Assembly: GCA_030626465.1 (NCBI GenBank)
Contig: DAOUOU010000021.1
Location: forward strand, 1 to 19,494
Reading direction: 5' to 3'
Source: Bacteroidales bacterium
GTDB taxonomy: Bacteria > Bacteroidota > Bacteroidia > Bacteroidales > UBA10428
Length of the DNA: 19,494 nucleotides
Shown one piece after another: positions 1 through 7,759 of this stretch. Both the position numbers and the translations under genes were made by a program. The notes below the pieces were generated by a model, which was not told the origin of the DNA, searched no databases, and saw nothing but the letters and a program-made list of their open reading frames with translations. The first letter of the stretch is position 1, and every line of letters begins with the position of its first letter.

Positions 1-171
1 CAGAACCTCAAAAAATTACCACCCAATCCCAGGCAAAAAACTCACAAAACCGTCGATAAGTACATAGAAAAACAGTGCTTCACTGCCCAGGATGTAGTTC
101 AACATGCACGCATCGCTGGTTCTTGCAGACCGCTCATAGTGCTACTTATTAGCCAAAGTATTTTTATTTAA
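1..171 (+). CDS. Possible 3' end of a gene cut by the left window edge
   Basis: Frame 1 is open from the first base to a TAA at 169-171, giving 56 codons with no start inside the window. The first ~45 residues are rich in Lys, Thr, Gln and Asp and read like protein, while the last ~12 are strongly hydrophobic. GC in the first two lines is about 42-47%, clearly higher than in the DUF2971 gene that follows. I do not recognise the family. The frame overlaps the DUF2971 stop by 8 bp in a convergent arrangement. It could be a truncated tail joined to foreign sequence near base 150, or a chance open frame. A weaker 29-codon reading also exists on the minus strand in the same stretch. Confidence 0.25.
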   Translation, partial: QNLKKLPPNPRQKTHKTVDKYIEKQCFTAQDVVQHARIAGSCRPLIVLLISQSIFI

Positions 172-1060
172 TCCTTAAATAATCTAGTTTAAAATATTTT
201 TGTTTCTCTTTTGCCTTATAGAGCTTGATCCTATTGTTAAAATATTGATAATTAATATTTGTAATTAGTTCTATATCCTCATCACGAGTATGAATTCCAA
301 AATATATACTATGGAGAACTGACTTATCATACGAAAGTAATCCAGTATTTCTAAATGTAGTATTATTAATATTCTTAATAATCCTATACTCCTTCTCATA
401 TCTCCATGAATTAAACTTTGTGCCAGCTATGTATTTGAAAGCATTATTATTATCGTATTCTCTGATATAATTATATTTTGGGTATTGTCTTACATACTTT
501 ACTTTGATTGGAAACGTAAAGAAAGGAATATCGTTGGTTGTATCAAGTTTTAAGCATACTCCTTGATGATTTGATGAATAGTGAGCCCACATTACAATAT
601 TATTGGGTTCTGCTGTTAAGCACAGGATTCTATAATCCTTAATATCTTCTCGCGCTGCATTATTTACAATAGTCTCAATACTTTTAGGGTTTTGTGTTAT
701 TTGATCTGTTCTTCTATCGATGAAATCGGATGTAAAAACCAATCTTTGATTAGAGAGTATTTCATTCAAAATATTATCTAATTCTTGGTAAGAAATGTCG
801 GAGTAGTATCTCCTAATATATGCAATCTGTTCTGTATGATTTTGAATCCTTTTTAAAAATTCGGTTCTTCTGTGATTTACTTTCTCAAGATACTCTCTAA
901 TTTCTTGTGGTGAATTATCAGTATCATACGTTAATCTACAATCATATGGATCATTAAAGTCTTTCGTTGGATCTGAGAACCACATTTCGTGGTTTATTAA
1001 TCCTGAAATTAGTCTTTTGTCAAGGCTCACATATTTGTATAAAAATCGAGGTACATTCAT
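164..1060 (-). CDS. DUF2971 domain protein
   Basis: A 298-aa protein with the typical DUF2971 layout. It has an N-terminal LYKY (residues 7-10), then WFSDPTKDFNDPYD (27-40), a central CLTAEPNNIVMWAHYSSNHQGVC block (148-170), and a C-terminal FNSWRYEKEYRIIK block (217-230) matching the family's W-x-x-E-x-E-x-R pattern. The biochemical function of DUF2971 is not established; members are common in accessory and phage-linked regions (general knowledge). No signal peptide or membrane segment is visible, so it is probably cytoplasmic. An in-frame TAA five codons upstream supports the ATG at 1060. The gene is strikingly AT-rich: two lines counted give 25% and 32% GC, against 50% for a line in dinB, which suggests horizontal acquisition. 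A 52-codon ORF ends 12 bp upstream on the same strand and is probably co-transcribed. Confidence 0.85.
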   Translation of the reverse strand: MNVPRFLYKYVSLDKRLISGLINHEMWFSDPTKDFNDPYDCRLTYDTDNSPQEIREYLEKVNHRRTEFLKRIQNHTEQIAYIRRYYSDISYQELDNILNEILSNQRLVFTSDFIDRRTDQITQNPKSIETIVNNAAREDIKDYRILCLTAEPNNIVMWAHYSSNHQGVCLKLDTTNDIPFFTFPIKVKYVRQYPKYNYIREYDNNNAFKYIAGTKFNSWRYEKEYRIIKNINNTTFRNTGLLSYDKSVLHSIYFGIHTRDEDIELITNINYQYFNNRIKLYKAKEKQKYFKLDYLRIK

Positions 1061-1072
1061 TGGAGCATAGTC

Positions 1073-1231
1073 TTAGAATATTTTGGCTAACTCATATATA
1101 GCAGCTATTGGTTTTGTATGATTATTACCATTTATACCCGGGATTTTGGGGTGATAGATGGTAATCTGAGTTGTGTTTATGACCACTTCAACAAACCTAT
1201 AGATTTTATCAATTTTTTCAAAATCTTGCAT
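1073..1231 (-). CDS. Small 52-aa hypothetical protein upstream of the DUF2971 gene
   Basis: An ATG at 1231 opens a 52-codon frame ending in TAA at 1073-1075, 12 bp before the DUF2971 ATG and on the same strand. The product begins MQDFEKIDKIYRFVEVV and ends with KPIAAIYELAKIF; the middle contains IYHPKIPGINGNN. Residue composition is balanced and the ends look helical, which reads like genuine coding sequence rather than random AT-rich DNA. I do not recognise the family. The tight spacing suggests translation from the same mRNA as DUF2971, so it may be a partner protein. Alternatives are a remnant of a longer gene or a chance ORF. Confidence 0.5.
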   Translation of the reverse strand: MQDFEKIDKIYRFVEVVINTTQITIYHPKIPGINGNNHTKPIAAIYELAKIF

Positions 1232-1238
1232 TTATTTC

Positions 1239-1349
1239 TTAATGATATGCTTGATATTTTTTATTCCTATGACCAACTATTGCATGCATGATTCTTTTTG
1301 ATGTTTTAAGGATCTCACGCTCGACAACTATTCAAACGCAATAAGTTTA
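1239..1349. other. AT-rich intergenic stretch; possible degraded coding remnant
   Basis: Between the 52-aa ORF and the dinB stop, no complete gene is visible. On the minus strand a ~30-codon open stretch ends in TAA at 1239-1241 and reads EREILKTSKRIMHAIVGHR, which looks protein-like. An in-frame TGA lies just upstream and there is no good start codon except an internal ATG at 1289 (16 codons). This may be the eroded end of a former gene in the DUF2971 island, or leader sequence carrying its promoter. The nearest promoter-like box, TGCGTTTG (1340-1333), has one mismatch to TAnnTTTG. Confidence 0.2.
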
Positions 1350-2420
1350 TCAATTATTAAAATTAATTTCCAGCTGCTGTGCATCAGTTTCTTCCGGATT
1401 TTCAAGATTTGACAGCGTAAGACCCAGCAGGCGTACCCCCTTATTTTTATAATCAATGGCAGAGGCAAGATCAACGGCTGTCTTGTGAATTGAAGGAAAT
1501 GTAAATGATTCCGGCTGACTTTTACTGCGTGTTATTTGTTCAAAGTTTTCGAACTTGACCTTAAGTATCAAGGTTCGGCCGATTGCTTTGCCTTTTTCAA
1601 TCCGTCTTACCAATTCATTTTCTATATTTTTTAATTCAAAAAGGATCTCTTGTATACCCATCAGATCTTGTTCATAGGTTTGTTCGGTTCCGACTGATTT
1701 GCGGATTCGATTCGGATCAACAGGACGTTCATCAACAGCGCGGGATATATTGTAATAAAAACTTCCCGCTTTCCCAAAAAGACGTACCAACTCTTCGAGA
1801 GTATGTGCCTTTAAATCTTTCCCGGTCTGAATTCCCATACTATGCATCTTTTTTGCTGTTACCTTACCAATACCAAAGAATTTCGATACGGGCAAATTTT
1901 CTACGAATTGCTCTGCTTCAAAAGGTTTTATAACAAATAATCCATCAGGTTTTTGATAGTCCGATGCTATTTTCGCCAGAAATTTATTAACCGATACACC
2001 AGCTGAAGCCGTCAGATCTGTTTCTTTATTAATCTTTTTCTTTATCTCACGGGCTATTTCTGTAGCAACAGGTATGCCCTTTTTATTCTCGGTAACATCG
2101 AGAAAAGCTTCATCAAGTGACAGAGGCTCCACAAGATCGGTATATTCAAAAAATATATTTCTTATCTGCAAGGAAACAGATTTATATACCTGAAACCGAG
2201 GTTTAACAAAAATCAATCCGGGACATTTCTTTTTGGCTGTCGTTGATGGCATGGCAGAGTGCACTCCAAACTGTCTTGCCTCATAACTTGCTGCTGCAAC
2301 AACTCCTCTCGCACGCTCACTTCCAACAGCCACCGGTTTTCCTCTTATTGTCGGATCATCGCGCTGCTCAATTGATGCAAAAAATGCATCCATGTCAATA
2401 TGAATAATTTTACGAATCAA
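1350..2420 (-). CDS. dinB: DNA polymerase IV (Y-family translesion polymerase)
   Basis: A 356-aa Y-family polymerase that copies past DNA lesions. The N-terminal IIHIDMDAFFAS contains the metal-binding Asp9 and the aromatic steric-gate region. PLSLDEAFLDVT (99-110) supplies the Asp103/Glu104 catalytic pair. ASAGVSVNKFLAKIASDYQK is the conserved palm block, followed by the helix-hairpin-helix FGIGKVTAKKM and a C-terminal little-finger domain. The extreme C-terminus, QLEINF (about 348-353), resembles a beta-clamp binding motif. The start must be TTG at 2420: an in-frame TAA lies two codons upstream, and the next Met is inside the catalytic motif. It is divergent from mnmD across only 55 bp. Confidence 0.95.
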   Translation of the reverse strand: MIRKIIHIDMDAFFASIEQRDDPTIRGKPVAVGSERARGVVAAASYEARQFGVHSAMPSTTAKKKCPGLIFVKPRFQVYKSVSLQIRNIFFEYTDLVEPLSLDEAFLDVTENKKGIPVATEIAREIKKKINKETDLTASAGVSVNKFLAKIASDYQKPDGLFVIKPFEAEQFVENLPVSKFFGIGKVTAKKMHSMGIQTGKDLKAHTLEELVRLFGKAGSFYYNISRAVDERPVDPNRIRKSVGTEQTYEQDLMGIQEILFELKNIENELVRRIEKGKAIGRTLILKVKFENFEQITRSKSQPESFTFPSIHKTAVDLASAIDYKNKGVRLLGLTLSNLENPEETDAQQLEINFNN

Positions 2421-2475
2421 TTTTTAGTCAACAAAATAAACATTTGCTAACTTACCGAATACGAAAAAATTTTCA

Positions 2476-3144
2476 ATGAAGAGTGAGATAAAAATAACAG
2501 CTGACGGATCATCCACTCTGTTTATTCCTGATTTGAATGAATACTACCATAGTATGTATGGAGCCGTACAGGAATCAGAGTATGTTTTTCTGCAAATGGG
2601 CTTAGAATCTTTTAAGCATAAGAATATTACCTTGTTTGAATTTGGATTTGGTACCGGATTGAATGCTTTGCTGACATTTTTAAAATCTGATGAATATAGT
2701 TACATTGAATACCATACTATGGAGTTGTATCCTTTGAAATGGCAGGTAATAGAAAAATTAGATTTTCCTGAATTCTTAAAACTGACAAAAGTACAAACTG
2801 CTCTCTTTAAGATGATACACCGTTCTCCATGGGAGGAATTAGTTCCTTTTTCTAAAAATTTTTCATTGAAAAAAAACAGGGCCGATATACGCTATCAACC
2901 TTTTGATTGTTCTTATGATCTGGTGTATTTTGATGCTTTTGCTCCTTCTGTCCAACCTGAGTTATGGGGAATAAATATTTTCAGAAAATTATTCAATGCT
3001 ATGAATAAAGATGCCTGTCTGGTAACATACTGTGCAAAAGGAGAAGTAAGACGCAACATGCAACATGCCGGGTTTACAGTAGAGCGATTACCCGGCCCTG
3101 AGGGTAAACGGGAAATACTTAGGGCCAAAAAGCTAAAGGATTGA
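2476..3144 (+). CDS. mnmD: tRNA (mnm5(s2)U34) methyltransferase, MnmD type
   Basis: A 222-aa SAM-dependent methyltransferase equivalent to the N-terminal half of E. coli MnmC, which methylates the aminomethyl group on wobble uridine 34. Visible motifs are the SAM-binding FEFGFGTGLNALLTF (54-68), the signature DAFAPSVQPELW (153-164), TYCAKGEVRR (184-193) and LPGPEGKREI (205-214). The FAD-dependent oxidase half of MnmC is absent, so this is the standalone form; nothing in the window replaces that oxidase. The gene is divergent from dinB and is followed 76 bp later by bcp on the same strand. Confidence 0.92.
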   Translation: MKSEIKITADGSSTLFIPDLNEYYHSMYGAVQESEYVFLQMGLESFKHKNITLFEFGFGTGLNALLTFLKSDEYSYIEYHTMELYPLKWQVIEKLDFPEFLKLTKVQTALFKMIHRSPWEELVPFSKNFSLKKNRADIRYQPFDCSYDLVYFDAFAPSVQPELWGINIFRKLFNAMNKDACLVTYCAKGEVRRNMQHAGFTVERLPGPEGKREILRAKKLKD

Positions 3145-3220
3145 ACCAGGAATATTCTTCTTTGTTTATTTTTTAGTTCGTTAAACAATTATTCTTGAAT
3201 ACTAAATAAAATATAAGGTC

Positions 3221-3682
3221 ATGAGCTATTTGAAAGAAGGAGATAAAGCTCCGGAATTTACTGCCAAAAAACAGGATGGAACGAATATTAGTCTTTCCGA
3301 TTTTAAAGGTAAAAAGGTAATTTTATATTTTTATCCAAAAGACGATACTCCCGGATGTACAGCAGAAGCCTGTAATCTGAATGATAATTATACTGATTTA
3401 ATTAAACAAGGCTTTGAAATTATCGGTGTTAGTCCTGATAGTGAACAATCTCACTCAAAATTCATCGGCAAGTACAATCTTCGATTCAATCTTATTGCCG
3501 ATACCGGTAAATCGATTTTAATAGCTTACGGAGCATGGGGCCTGAAAAAAATGTATGGAAAAGAGTACGAGGGAGTATTAAGAACAACTTATGTAATTAA
3601 TGAAGAAAGTGTGATAGAAAGAGTATTTGCTAAGGTAGATACAAAGAATCATACACAGCAGATTCTCAATGAATTAGTATAA
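3221..3682 (+). CDS. bcp: Thioredoxin-dependent thiol peroxidase (BCP/PrxQ peroxiredoxin)
   Basis: A 153-aa AhpC/TSA-fold peroxiredoxin reducing hydrogen peroxide and organic hydroperoxides in the cytoplasm with thioredoxin. The motif FYPKDDTPGCTAEAC (37-51) contains peroxidatic Cys46 and, five residues later, Cys51, the usual resolving cysteine of the BCP/PrxQ group. LRTTYVI appears near the C-terminus and the length is standard. No signal peptide is present. It sits 138 bp upstream of recA on the same strand; as far as I recall, a bcp-recA pairing is common in Bacteroidales. I found no clear terminator between the two, so partial read-through into recA is possible. Confidence 0.94.
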   Translation: MSYLKEGDKAPEFTAKKQDGTNISLSDFKGKKVILYFYPKDDTPGCTAEACNLNDNYTDLIKQGFEIIGVSPDSEQSHSKFIGKYNLRFNLIADTGKSILIAYGAWGLKKMYGKEYEGVLRTTYVINEESVIERVFAKVDTKNHTQQILNELV

Positions 3683-3772
3683 ATCGCATTTGCTATTCTG
3701 AATATTTTAAATTTACTTCACTGATTTTCTTGTTGATTGTTTTTAAAATGCTTAATTTATAGGCTGAATATT

Positions 3773-3789
3773 TGATTAGATTTTAATCA
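3773..3789. promoter_or_regulatory. Small inverted repeat in the recA upstream region
   Basis: TGATTA and TAATCA are exact inverted arms separated by 5 bp, ending 31 bp before the recA ATG. The site overlaps an ATTTGATT stretch that could be part of the promoter. The position would suit a repressor operator, for example for a LexA-like protein, but I know of no match to an established Bacteroidota SOS box, and short palindromes are common in AT-rich DNA. Confidence 0.2.
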
Positions 3790-3820
3790 TTTCCACAGTA
3801 CAAATTTTAAACCGCACAAA

Positions 3821-4837
3821 ATGTCTAAAGAACAATCAAACAACGATATCCGCAACGAAAAATTGAAAGCACTTGAATTAACTCTTGGAAAAATTGAAAA
3901 AGATTTTGGCAAAGGTACCATAATGAAAATGGGCGATCATGCTATTGTAGATGTAGGAACGATTCCCAGTGGTTCTATTGCCCTCGACATTGCTCTTGGC
4001 ATAGGGGGTTATCCGAGAGGAAGAGTTGTTGAAGTTTATGGTCCGGAATCTTCAGGAAAAACTACTCTGGCTATGCACGCCATTGCTGAAGCACAAAAAA
4101 CAGGAGGCATAGCTGCCTTTATCGATGCGGAACATGCATTTGATCGTTTTTATGCACAGAAACTTGGTATTGACGTGGAAAACTTACTGATCTCCCAACC
4201 TGATAATGGAGAACAGGCTCTTGAAATCACCGATCACTTGATTCGTTCCGGCGCCATAGATATTATTGTTATTGATTCAGTTGCTGCTTTAACGCCCAAA
4301 GCAGAGATCGAAGGTGAAATGGGTGATTCAAAAATGGGCCTTCAAGCCAGATTAATGTCACAAGCACTTAGAAAACTTACAGCCAATATTAACAAGACCA
4401 ACACTTGTTGTGTTTTTATCAATCAATTGCGTGAGAAGATAGGGATTATATTCGGAAATCCGGAAACCACAACGGGAGGTAATGCTTTAAAATTCTATGC
4501 AAGTACCCGAATTGATATTCGCCGTATAAGTCAGCTTAAAGAGGGAGACGAAGTTCTTGGCAATCGTGTCCGGGTAAAAATAGTTAAGAACAAACTTGCC
4601 CCTCCCTTCAAAAAAGCCGAATTCGATATTCTATTTGGAGAAGGGATTTCACACACCGGCGAATTGATAGACCTGGGAGTAGAACATGATATACTTAAAA
4701 AATCCGGATCCTGGTTCAGTTATGGCGAAACACGTCTCGGACAAGGTCGTGATGCTGTAAAAGCATTGCTTAATGACAATCCTGAACTGGCAGAAGAAAT
4801 TGATGTAAAAATCAAAGAAAAACTTATTAATAAATGA
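3821..4837 (+). CDS. recA: Recombinase RecA
   Basis: A 338-aa RecA that forms filaments on single-stranded DNA, drives strand exchange and, where an SOS system exists, promotes repressor self-cleavage. Motifs: Walker A GPESSGKT (74-81), catalytic Glu in IDAEH (101-105), Walker B IDIIVID (146-152), loop L1 around EGEMGDSKMGL (164-174), and loop L2 from NQLREK through FGNPETTTGG (201-220) to FYAS (225-228). The C-terminus is shorter and less acidic than in E. coli RecA. The ATG at 3821 gives the standard N-terminal length. It converges on the symporter gene with only 3 bp between stop codons, so no separate terminator fits between them. Confidence 0.98.
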   Translation: MSKEQSNNDIRNEKLKALELTLGKIEKDFGKGTIMKMGDHAIVDVGTIPSGSIALDIALGIGGYPRGRVVEVYGPESSGKTTLAMHAIAEAQKTGGIAAFIDAEHAFDRFYAQKLGIDVENLLISQPDNGEQALEITDHLIRSGAIDIIVIDSVAALTPKAEIEGEMGDSKMGLQARLMSQALRKLTANINKTNTCCVFINQLREKIGIIFGNPETTTGGNALKFYASTRIDIRRISQLKEGDEVLGNRVRVKIVKNKLAPPFKKAEFDILFGEGISHTGELIDLGVEHDILKKSGSWFSYGETRLGQGRDAVKALLNDNPELAEEIDVKIKEKLINK

Positions 4838-4840
4838 TGG

Positions 4841-6550
4841 TTATTTCGTTTCTTCCTTTCTGAAATTTTTCCAGTAATCAGCAATAGTCAATTTTACTTC
4901 TTTATGAAGCAGTAATATTCCTATCAGGTTTGGAATTGCCATCAGTGCGATGGTAATTCCTGAAAATGTCCAGACGACAGTTGTATCAGTAAACGAGGCA
5001 ATGAAAAATCCCGCTACATAAATCATCCGATATACGGTAACATATTTTGTACTCCATAGGAAAGTCACTGCCCGGTCTCCGTAATATGACCATGATATGG
5101 CTGTTGAGAAGGCAAAAAGTAATAATCCTATTGAAACAATGTATTGACCAAAATTTCCAAACAATCCCCTGCTAAAAGCAAGAGCAGTCAGAGGAGCGCT
5201 ATGTACCAGGGATTCTCCTGTCAGGAATACATCTTCAGACTGTGTATCCAGATCACCCCTTTCACATGATAAAGAGCCGGTGTATAATTTTTCATCTTCT
5301 ATTTTCACAAGAACATTTTCGGCAACAGACCGGGAATGAATGATGGTGACATCGCCTATGATTATTCCATCAACTACCTGCAATTCACCGGAAAATTTCC
5401 GTACATCATTTTTTTCATCCTCCCTGAGAAAATGAGTAAGTTGATTTTTATGTGTACTGTTCGATTCATCATAAATACCTTCCAGTACAAAAGTATCGGC
5501 CGGCTGAAATTGATTTTGGTGTTTTTCAATCCATACTCCTGATGAGAGTATAGTGAGTCCTGTAAGTGTGCAAATTATAATGGTATCGATAAATGGTTCC
5601 AGAATTGCCACCATACCTTCCGAAACAGGCTCATGTGCGCGGGCTGCCGCATGAGCAATGGGAGCAGATCCCTGACCAGCTTCATTAGAGAAGAGACCCC
5701 TGTTCACTCCTTTCTCAATGGCAAACTTTATTGTTGCACCCAGAAAACCTCCTGTTGCAGCAGAACCTGTAAAAACATCCGTGAAAATGGAAGCAATGGA
5801 GGGCAAAATATTCTGATAGTTGGTGATGAGTATGGCAATAGCCCCAACAAAGTATAGAATAGCCATTGTTGGAACCAGTCGGGCTGTCACTCTTGCAATT
5901 CGCTTAATCCCTCCCACAATTACCAGTCCTAACAACAAAGCTAAAATTCCGCCGGTAAGCATATGATTGATCCCAAAAGTGGAAAACATAATATTTGAAA
6001 TACTGTTAATCTGGGGCAGACTACCTGTGCCAAAGGAGCAGAATATTGTCGAAACAGCAAATATTGATCCCATCCAGTATCCTGTCTTAATAAGTTTTCC
6101 GTTGCGGCACCTGATATTCAACCTGTATTTCATATAATACATCGGTCCGCCGGCTATTCTACCCTGTTCATCTGTCTCACGGTATTTATGTGAAAGTAAT
6201 ACCTCAACAAATTTTGTCGTCATACCCAAAGAAGCTGTTACAAGCATCCAGAAAAGGGCTGCCGGTCCACCCAGAAAAATTGCCAGAGCAACACCTGCAA
6301 TATTACCTGTTCCAACAGTACCCGAAAGCGCTGTGGATAATGCCTGAAAATGAGAAGTGTCCCCTTTGTCTTCCTTTCGATCGTACCTGCCTGTTACAAT
6401 TCGAATAGCATGTCTGAAATATCTTATCTGAGGAAAACCAAGATAAAGTGTGAAGATTATTCCGGTGCCAAGTAATAAAATAACGAATGCTGGTGAACCT
6501 CCTATGTAGTTGTCAATCATCGAGAGGAAGCCGTTGATCTCTTGCATCAT
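4841..6550 (-). CDS. Alanine/glycine:sodium symporter (AGCS family) with an inserted loop domain
   Basis: An inner-membrane amino-acid:cation symporter of the AGCS (Na_Ala_symp) family, probably importing alanine or glycine with sodium. Family blocks include GTVGTGNIAGVALAIFLGGP (about 78-97), AGGPMYYMKY (134-143) and SNEAGQGSAPIAHA (288-301). Many hydrophobic helices are present. Between the helix ending SSGVW (~340) and SAPLTALAFSRGLFGNFG (~451) lies an insert of ~100 residues, hydrophilic and strand-rich, making the protein about 570 aa rather than the usual 450-490. The start is placed at ATG 6550 (ATG 6547 is also possible). A longer frame beginning TTG at 6577 is unlikely because that TTG is the end of a perfect promoter-type box. 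Confidence 0.9.
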   Translation of the reverse strand: MMQEINGFLSMIDNYIGGSPAFVILLLGTGIIFTLYLGFPQIRYFRHAIRIVTGRYDRKEDKGDTSHFQALSTALSGTVGTGNIAGVALAIFLGGPAALFWMLVTASLGMTTKFVEVLLSHKYRETDEQGRIAGGPMYYMKYRLNIRCRNGKLIKTGYWMGSIFAVSTIFCSFGTGSLPQINSISNIMFSTFGINHMLTGGILALLLGLVIVGGIKRIARVTARLVPTMAILYFVGAIAILITNYQNILPSIASIFTDVFTGSAATGGFLGATIKFAIEKGVNRGLFSNEAGQGSAPIAHAAARAHEPVSEGMVAILEPFIDTIIICTLTGLTILSSGVWIEKHQNQFQPADTFVLEGIYDESNSTHKNQLTHFLREDEKNDVRKFSGELQVVDGIIIGDVTIIHSRSVAENVLVKIEDEKLYTGSLSCERGDLDTQSEDVFLTGESLVHSAPLTALAFSRGLFGNFGQYIVSIGLLLFAFSTAISWSYYGDRAVTFLWSTKYVTVYRMIYVAGFFIASFTDTTVVWTFSGITIALMAIPNLIGILLLHKEVKLTIADYWKNFRKEETK

Positions 6551-6574
6551 GAGAAGACAGGTTAGGATATCGGA

Positions 6575-6582
6575 CAAATATA
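6575..6582 (-). promoter_or_regulatory. -7 promoter box (TATATTTG) for the symporter gene
   Basis: TATATTTG on the minus strand matches the Bacteroidota sigma consensus TAnnTTTG. It ends 24 bp before the ATG at 6550, predicting a short 5' leader. No clear TTG -33 element is visible at the usual distance. Its position rules against the upstream TTG as a start codon. Confidence 0.45.
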
Positions 6583-6711
6583 ATAAAAGCTGCTATGAAA
6601 ATTGAACTGAGAGGAGATTGGCCCGAACATGCAATTATTAATTTCTTCAAAATGATTCGTAACAGATCAAAAAATATTTTCTGTATTATTGTGTTCTAAA
6701 ACTTATCTGTC

Positions 6712-7656
6712 ATGTTTCGTACTATACTATTTCTCTTAGTGGCAATCCTAATTCTTCCCCTGATTGCTTTATACACCGATATTTCTATGATAACTGATCA
6801 ATGGAATGCCCTGGATACTGCAGTACGCATTATGCTGGGTATTGCTATTACCTGCTTTCTTGTGAGTGAACTCAGTAAAAATTACAGTCAGGTTGATAAA
6901 CTATGGAGTATTACGCCAATTCTATATGTGTGGTTCTTTGCTGTTCAGGGAGGTTTAAGTCAACGTATGTTTCTTATGGCAATTCTTGTTACTTTTTGGG
7001 GGGCCCGTCTGACATACAATTTTAACCGGCGTGGCGGGTACAGCATCATCCCGTGGAAAGGAGAAGAAGACTATCGATGGGCAGTACTAAGAGAGATCCC
7101 ATTTCTTCAAGGTCGCTTTCGCTGGGGTATATTTAACCTTATATTTATTTCTCTTTACCAGAACATTATTCTGTTACTGATTAGCATGCCAGCCCTGTTT
7201 GCATGGCAGGAAAAAGCAGTACAGCTAAACTGGATAGATATTCTGGCGACAACACTATTTCTCTTATTCCTGGTTCTCGAAACAATCGCTGATCAGCAAC
7301 AATACAATTTCCAGAAAGAAAAACACAGGCGAATAGATGCAAAAGAAGCACTGACCCATAACTATACAGATGGTTTCCTCTCCGGTGGTTTATGGAAATA
7401 TGTCAGACATCCAAATTATTCTGCCGAGCAGGCTATCTGGATTAGCTTCTATCTTTTTAGCGTTGCGGCAACACAACAATGGTTTAACTGGTCCCTTTCA
7501 GGCTCTGTACTCTTAGTATTGTTGTTTTTCGGAAGTTCTTCTTTCAGTGAAAAAATCTCTTCGGGTAAATATCCCGAATACAAGTATTACCAGCAACAAG
7601 TACCTCGCTTTATTCCACGACTTATTAGGAAAAACAATATGAAACCTATGAAATAA
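6712..7656 (+). CDS. DUF1295 family membrane protein (steroid 5-alpha-reductase-like)
   Basis: A 314-aa polytopic membrane protein of the DUF1295 group, related to steroid 5-alpha reductases and isoprenylcysteine methyltransferases. Conserved features are the C-terminal KYVRHPNYSAEQ (229-240), with the RHPNY cofactor-binding motif, and the terminal YPEYKYYQQQVPRFIP (287-302). Hydrophobic segments lie at about 4-22, 38-53, 66-100, 142-165, 174-191, 240-255 and 263-275. The true substrate of bacterial members is mostly unknown; lipid reduction is an inference from the fold. It is divergent from the symporter gene across ~160 bp and converges on the TonB receptor. A TATTATTG box (6684-6691, one mismatch) could be its promoter. 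Confidence 0.85.
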   Translation: MFRTILFLLVAILILPLIALYTDISMITDQWNALDTAVRIMLGIAITCFLVSELSKNYSQVDKLWSITPILYVWFFAVQGGLSQRMFLMAILVTFWGARLTYNFNRRGGYSIIPWKGEEDYRWAVLREIPFLQGRFRWGIFNLIFISLYQNIILLLISMPALFAWQEKAVQLNWIDILATTLFLLFLVLETIADQQQYNFQKEKHRRIDAKEALTHNYTDGFLSGGLWKYVRHPNYSAEQAIWISFYLFSVAATQQWFNWSLSGSVLLVLLFFGSSSFSEKISSGKYPEYKYYQQQVPRFIPRLIRKNNMKPMK

Positions 7657-7759
7657 AAGAGAATTACCGGTCATATATGTGAACTGACAACCGGCAGTCT
7701 CATCCAAATTTACCCAAACCAAATCCGCCTAATATTAAAGCAAAAGCAATCAGGTCTTA

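Noticed and set aside
1280..1290. Palindromic TGCATGCA in the AT-rich region near dinB.
   Set aside because: Isolated 8-bp palindrome without a flanking gene start or repeat; not enough to call a site.
1583..1933. A 116-codon plus-strand ORF inside dinB.
   Set aside because: It is antisense to a fully conserved polymerase gene and has no protein-like features; a shadow frame.
6595..6699. A 34-codon plus-strand ORF ending 12 bp before the DUF1295 gene.
   Set aside because: Short, with no recognisable features, and lies in the divergent promoter interval; no support beyond its open frame.
7667..7694. Weak inverted repeat CCGGT...ACCGG between the DUF1295 gene and the TonB receptor gene.
   Set aside because: Only 5-bp arms around an 18-base loop and no T-tract on either strand; too weak to call a terminator.
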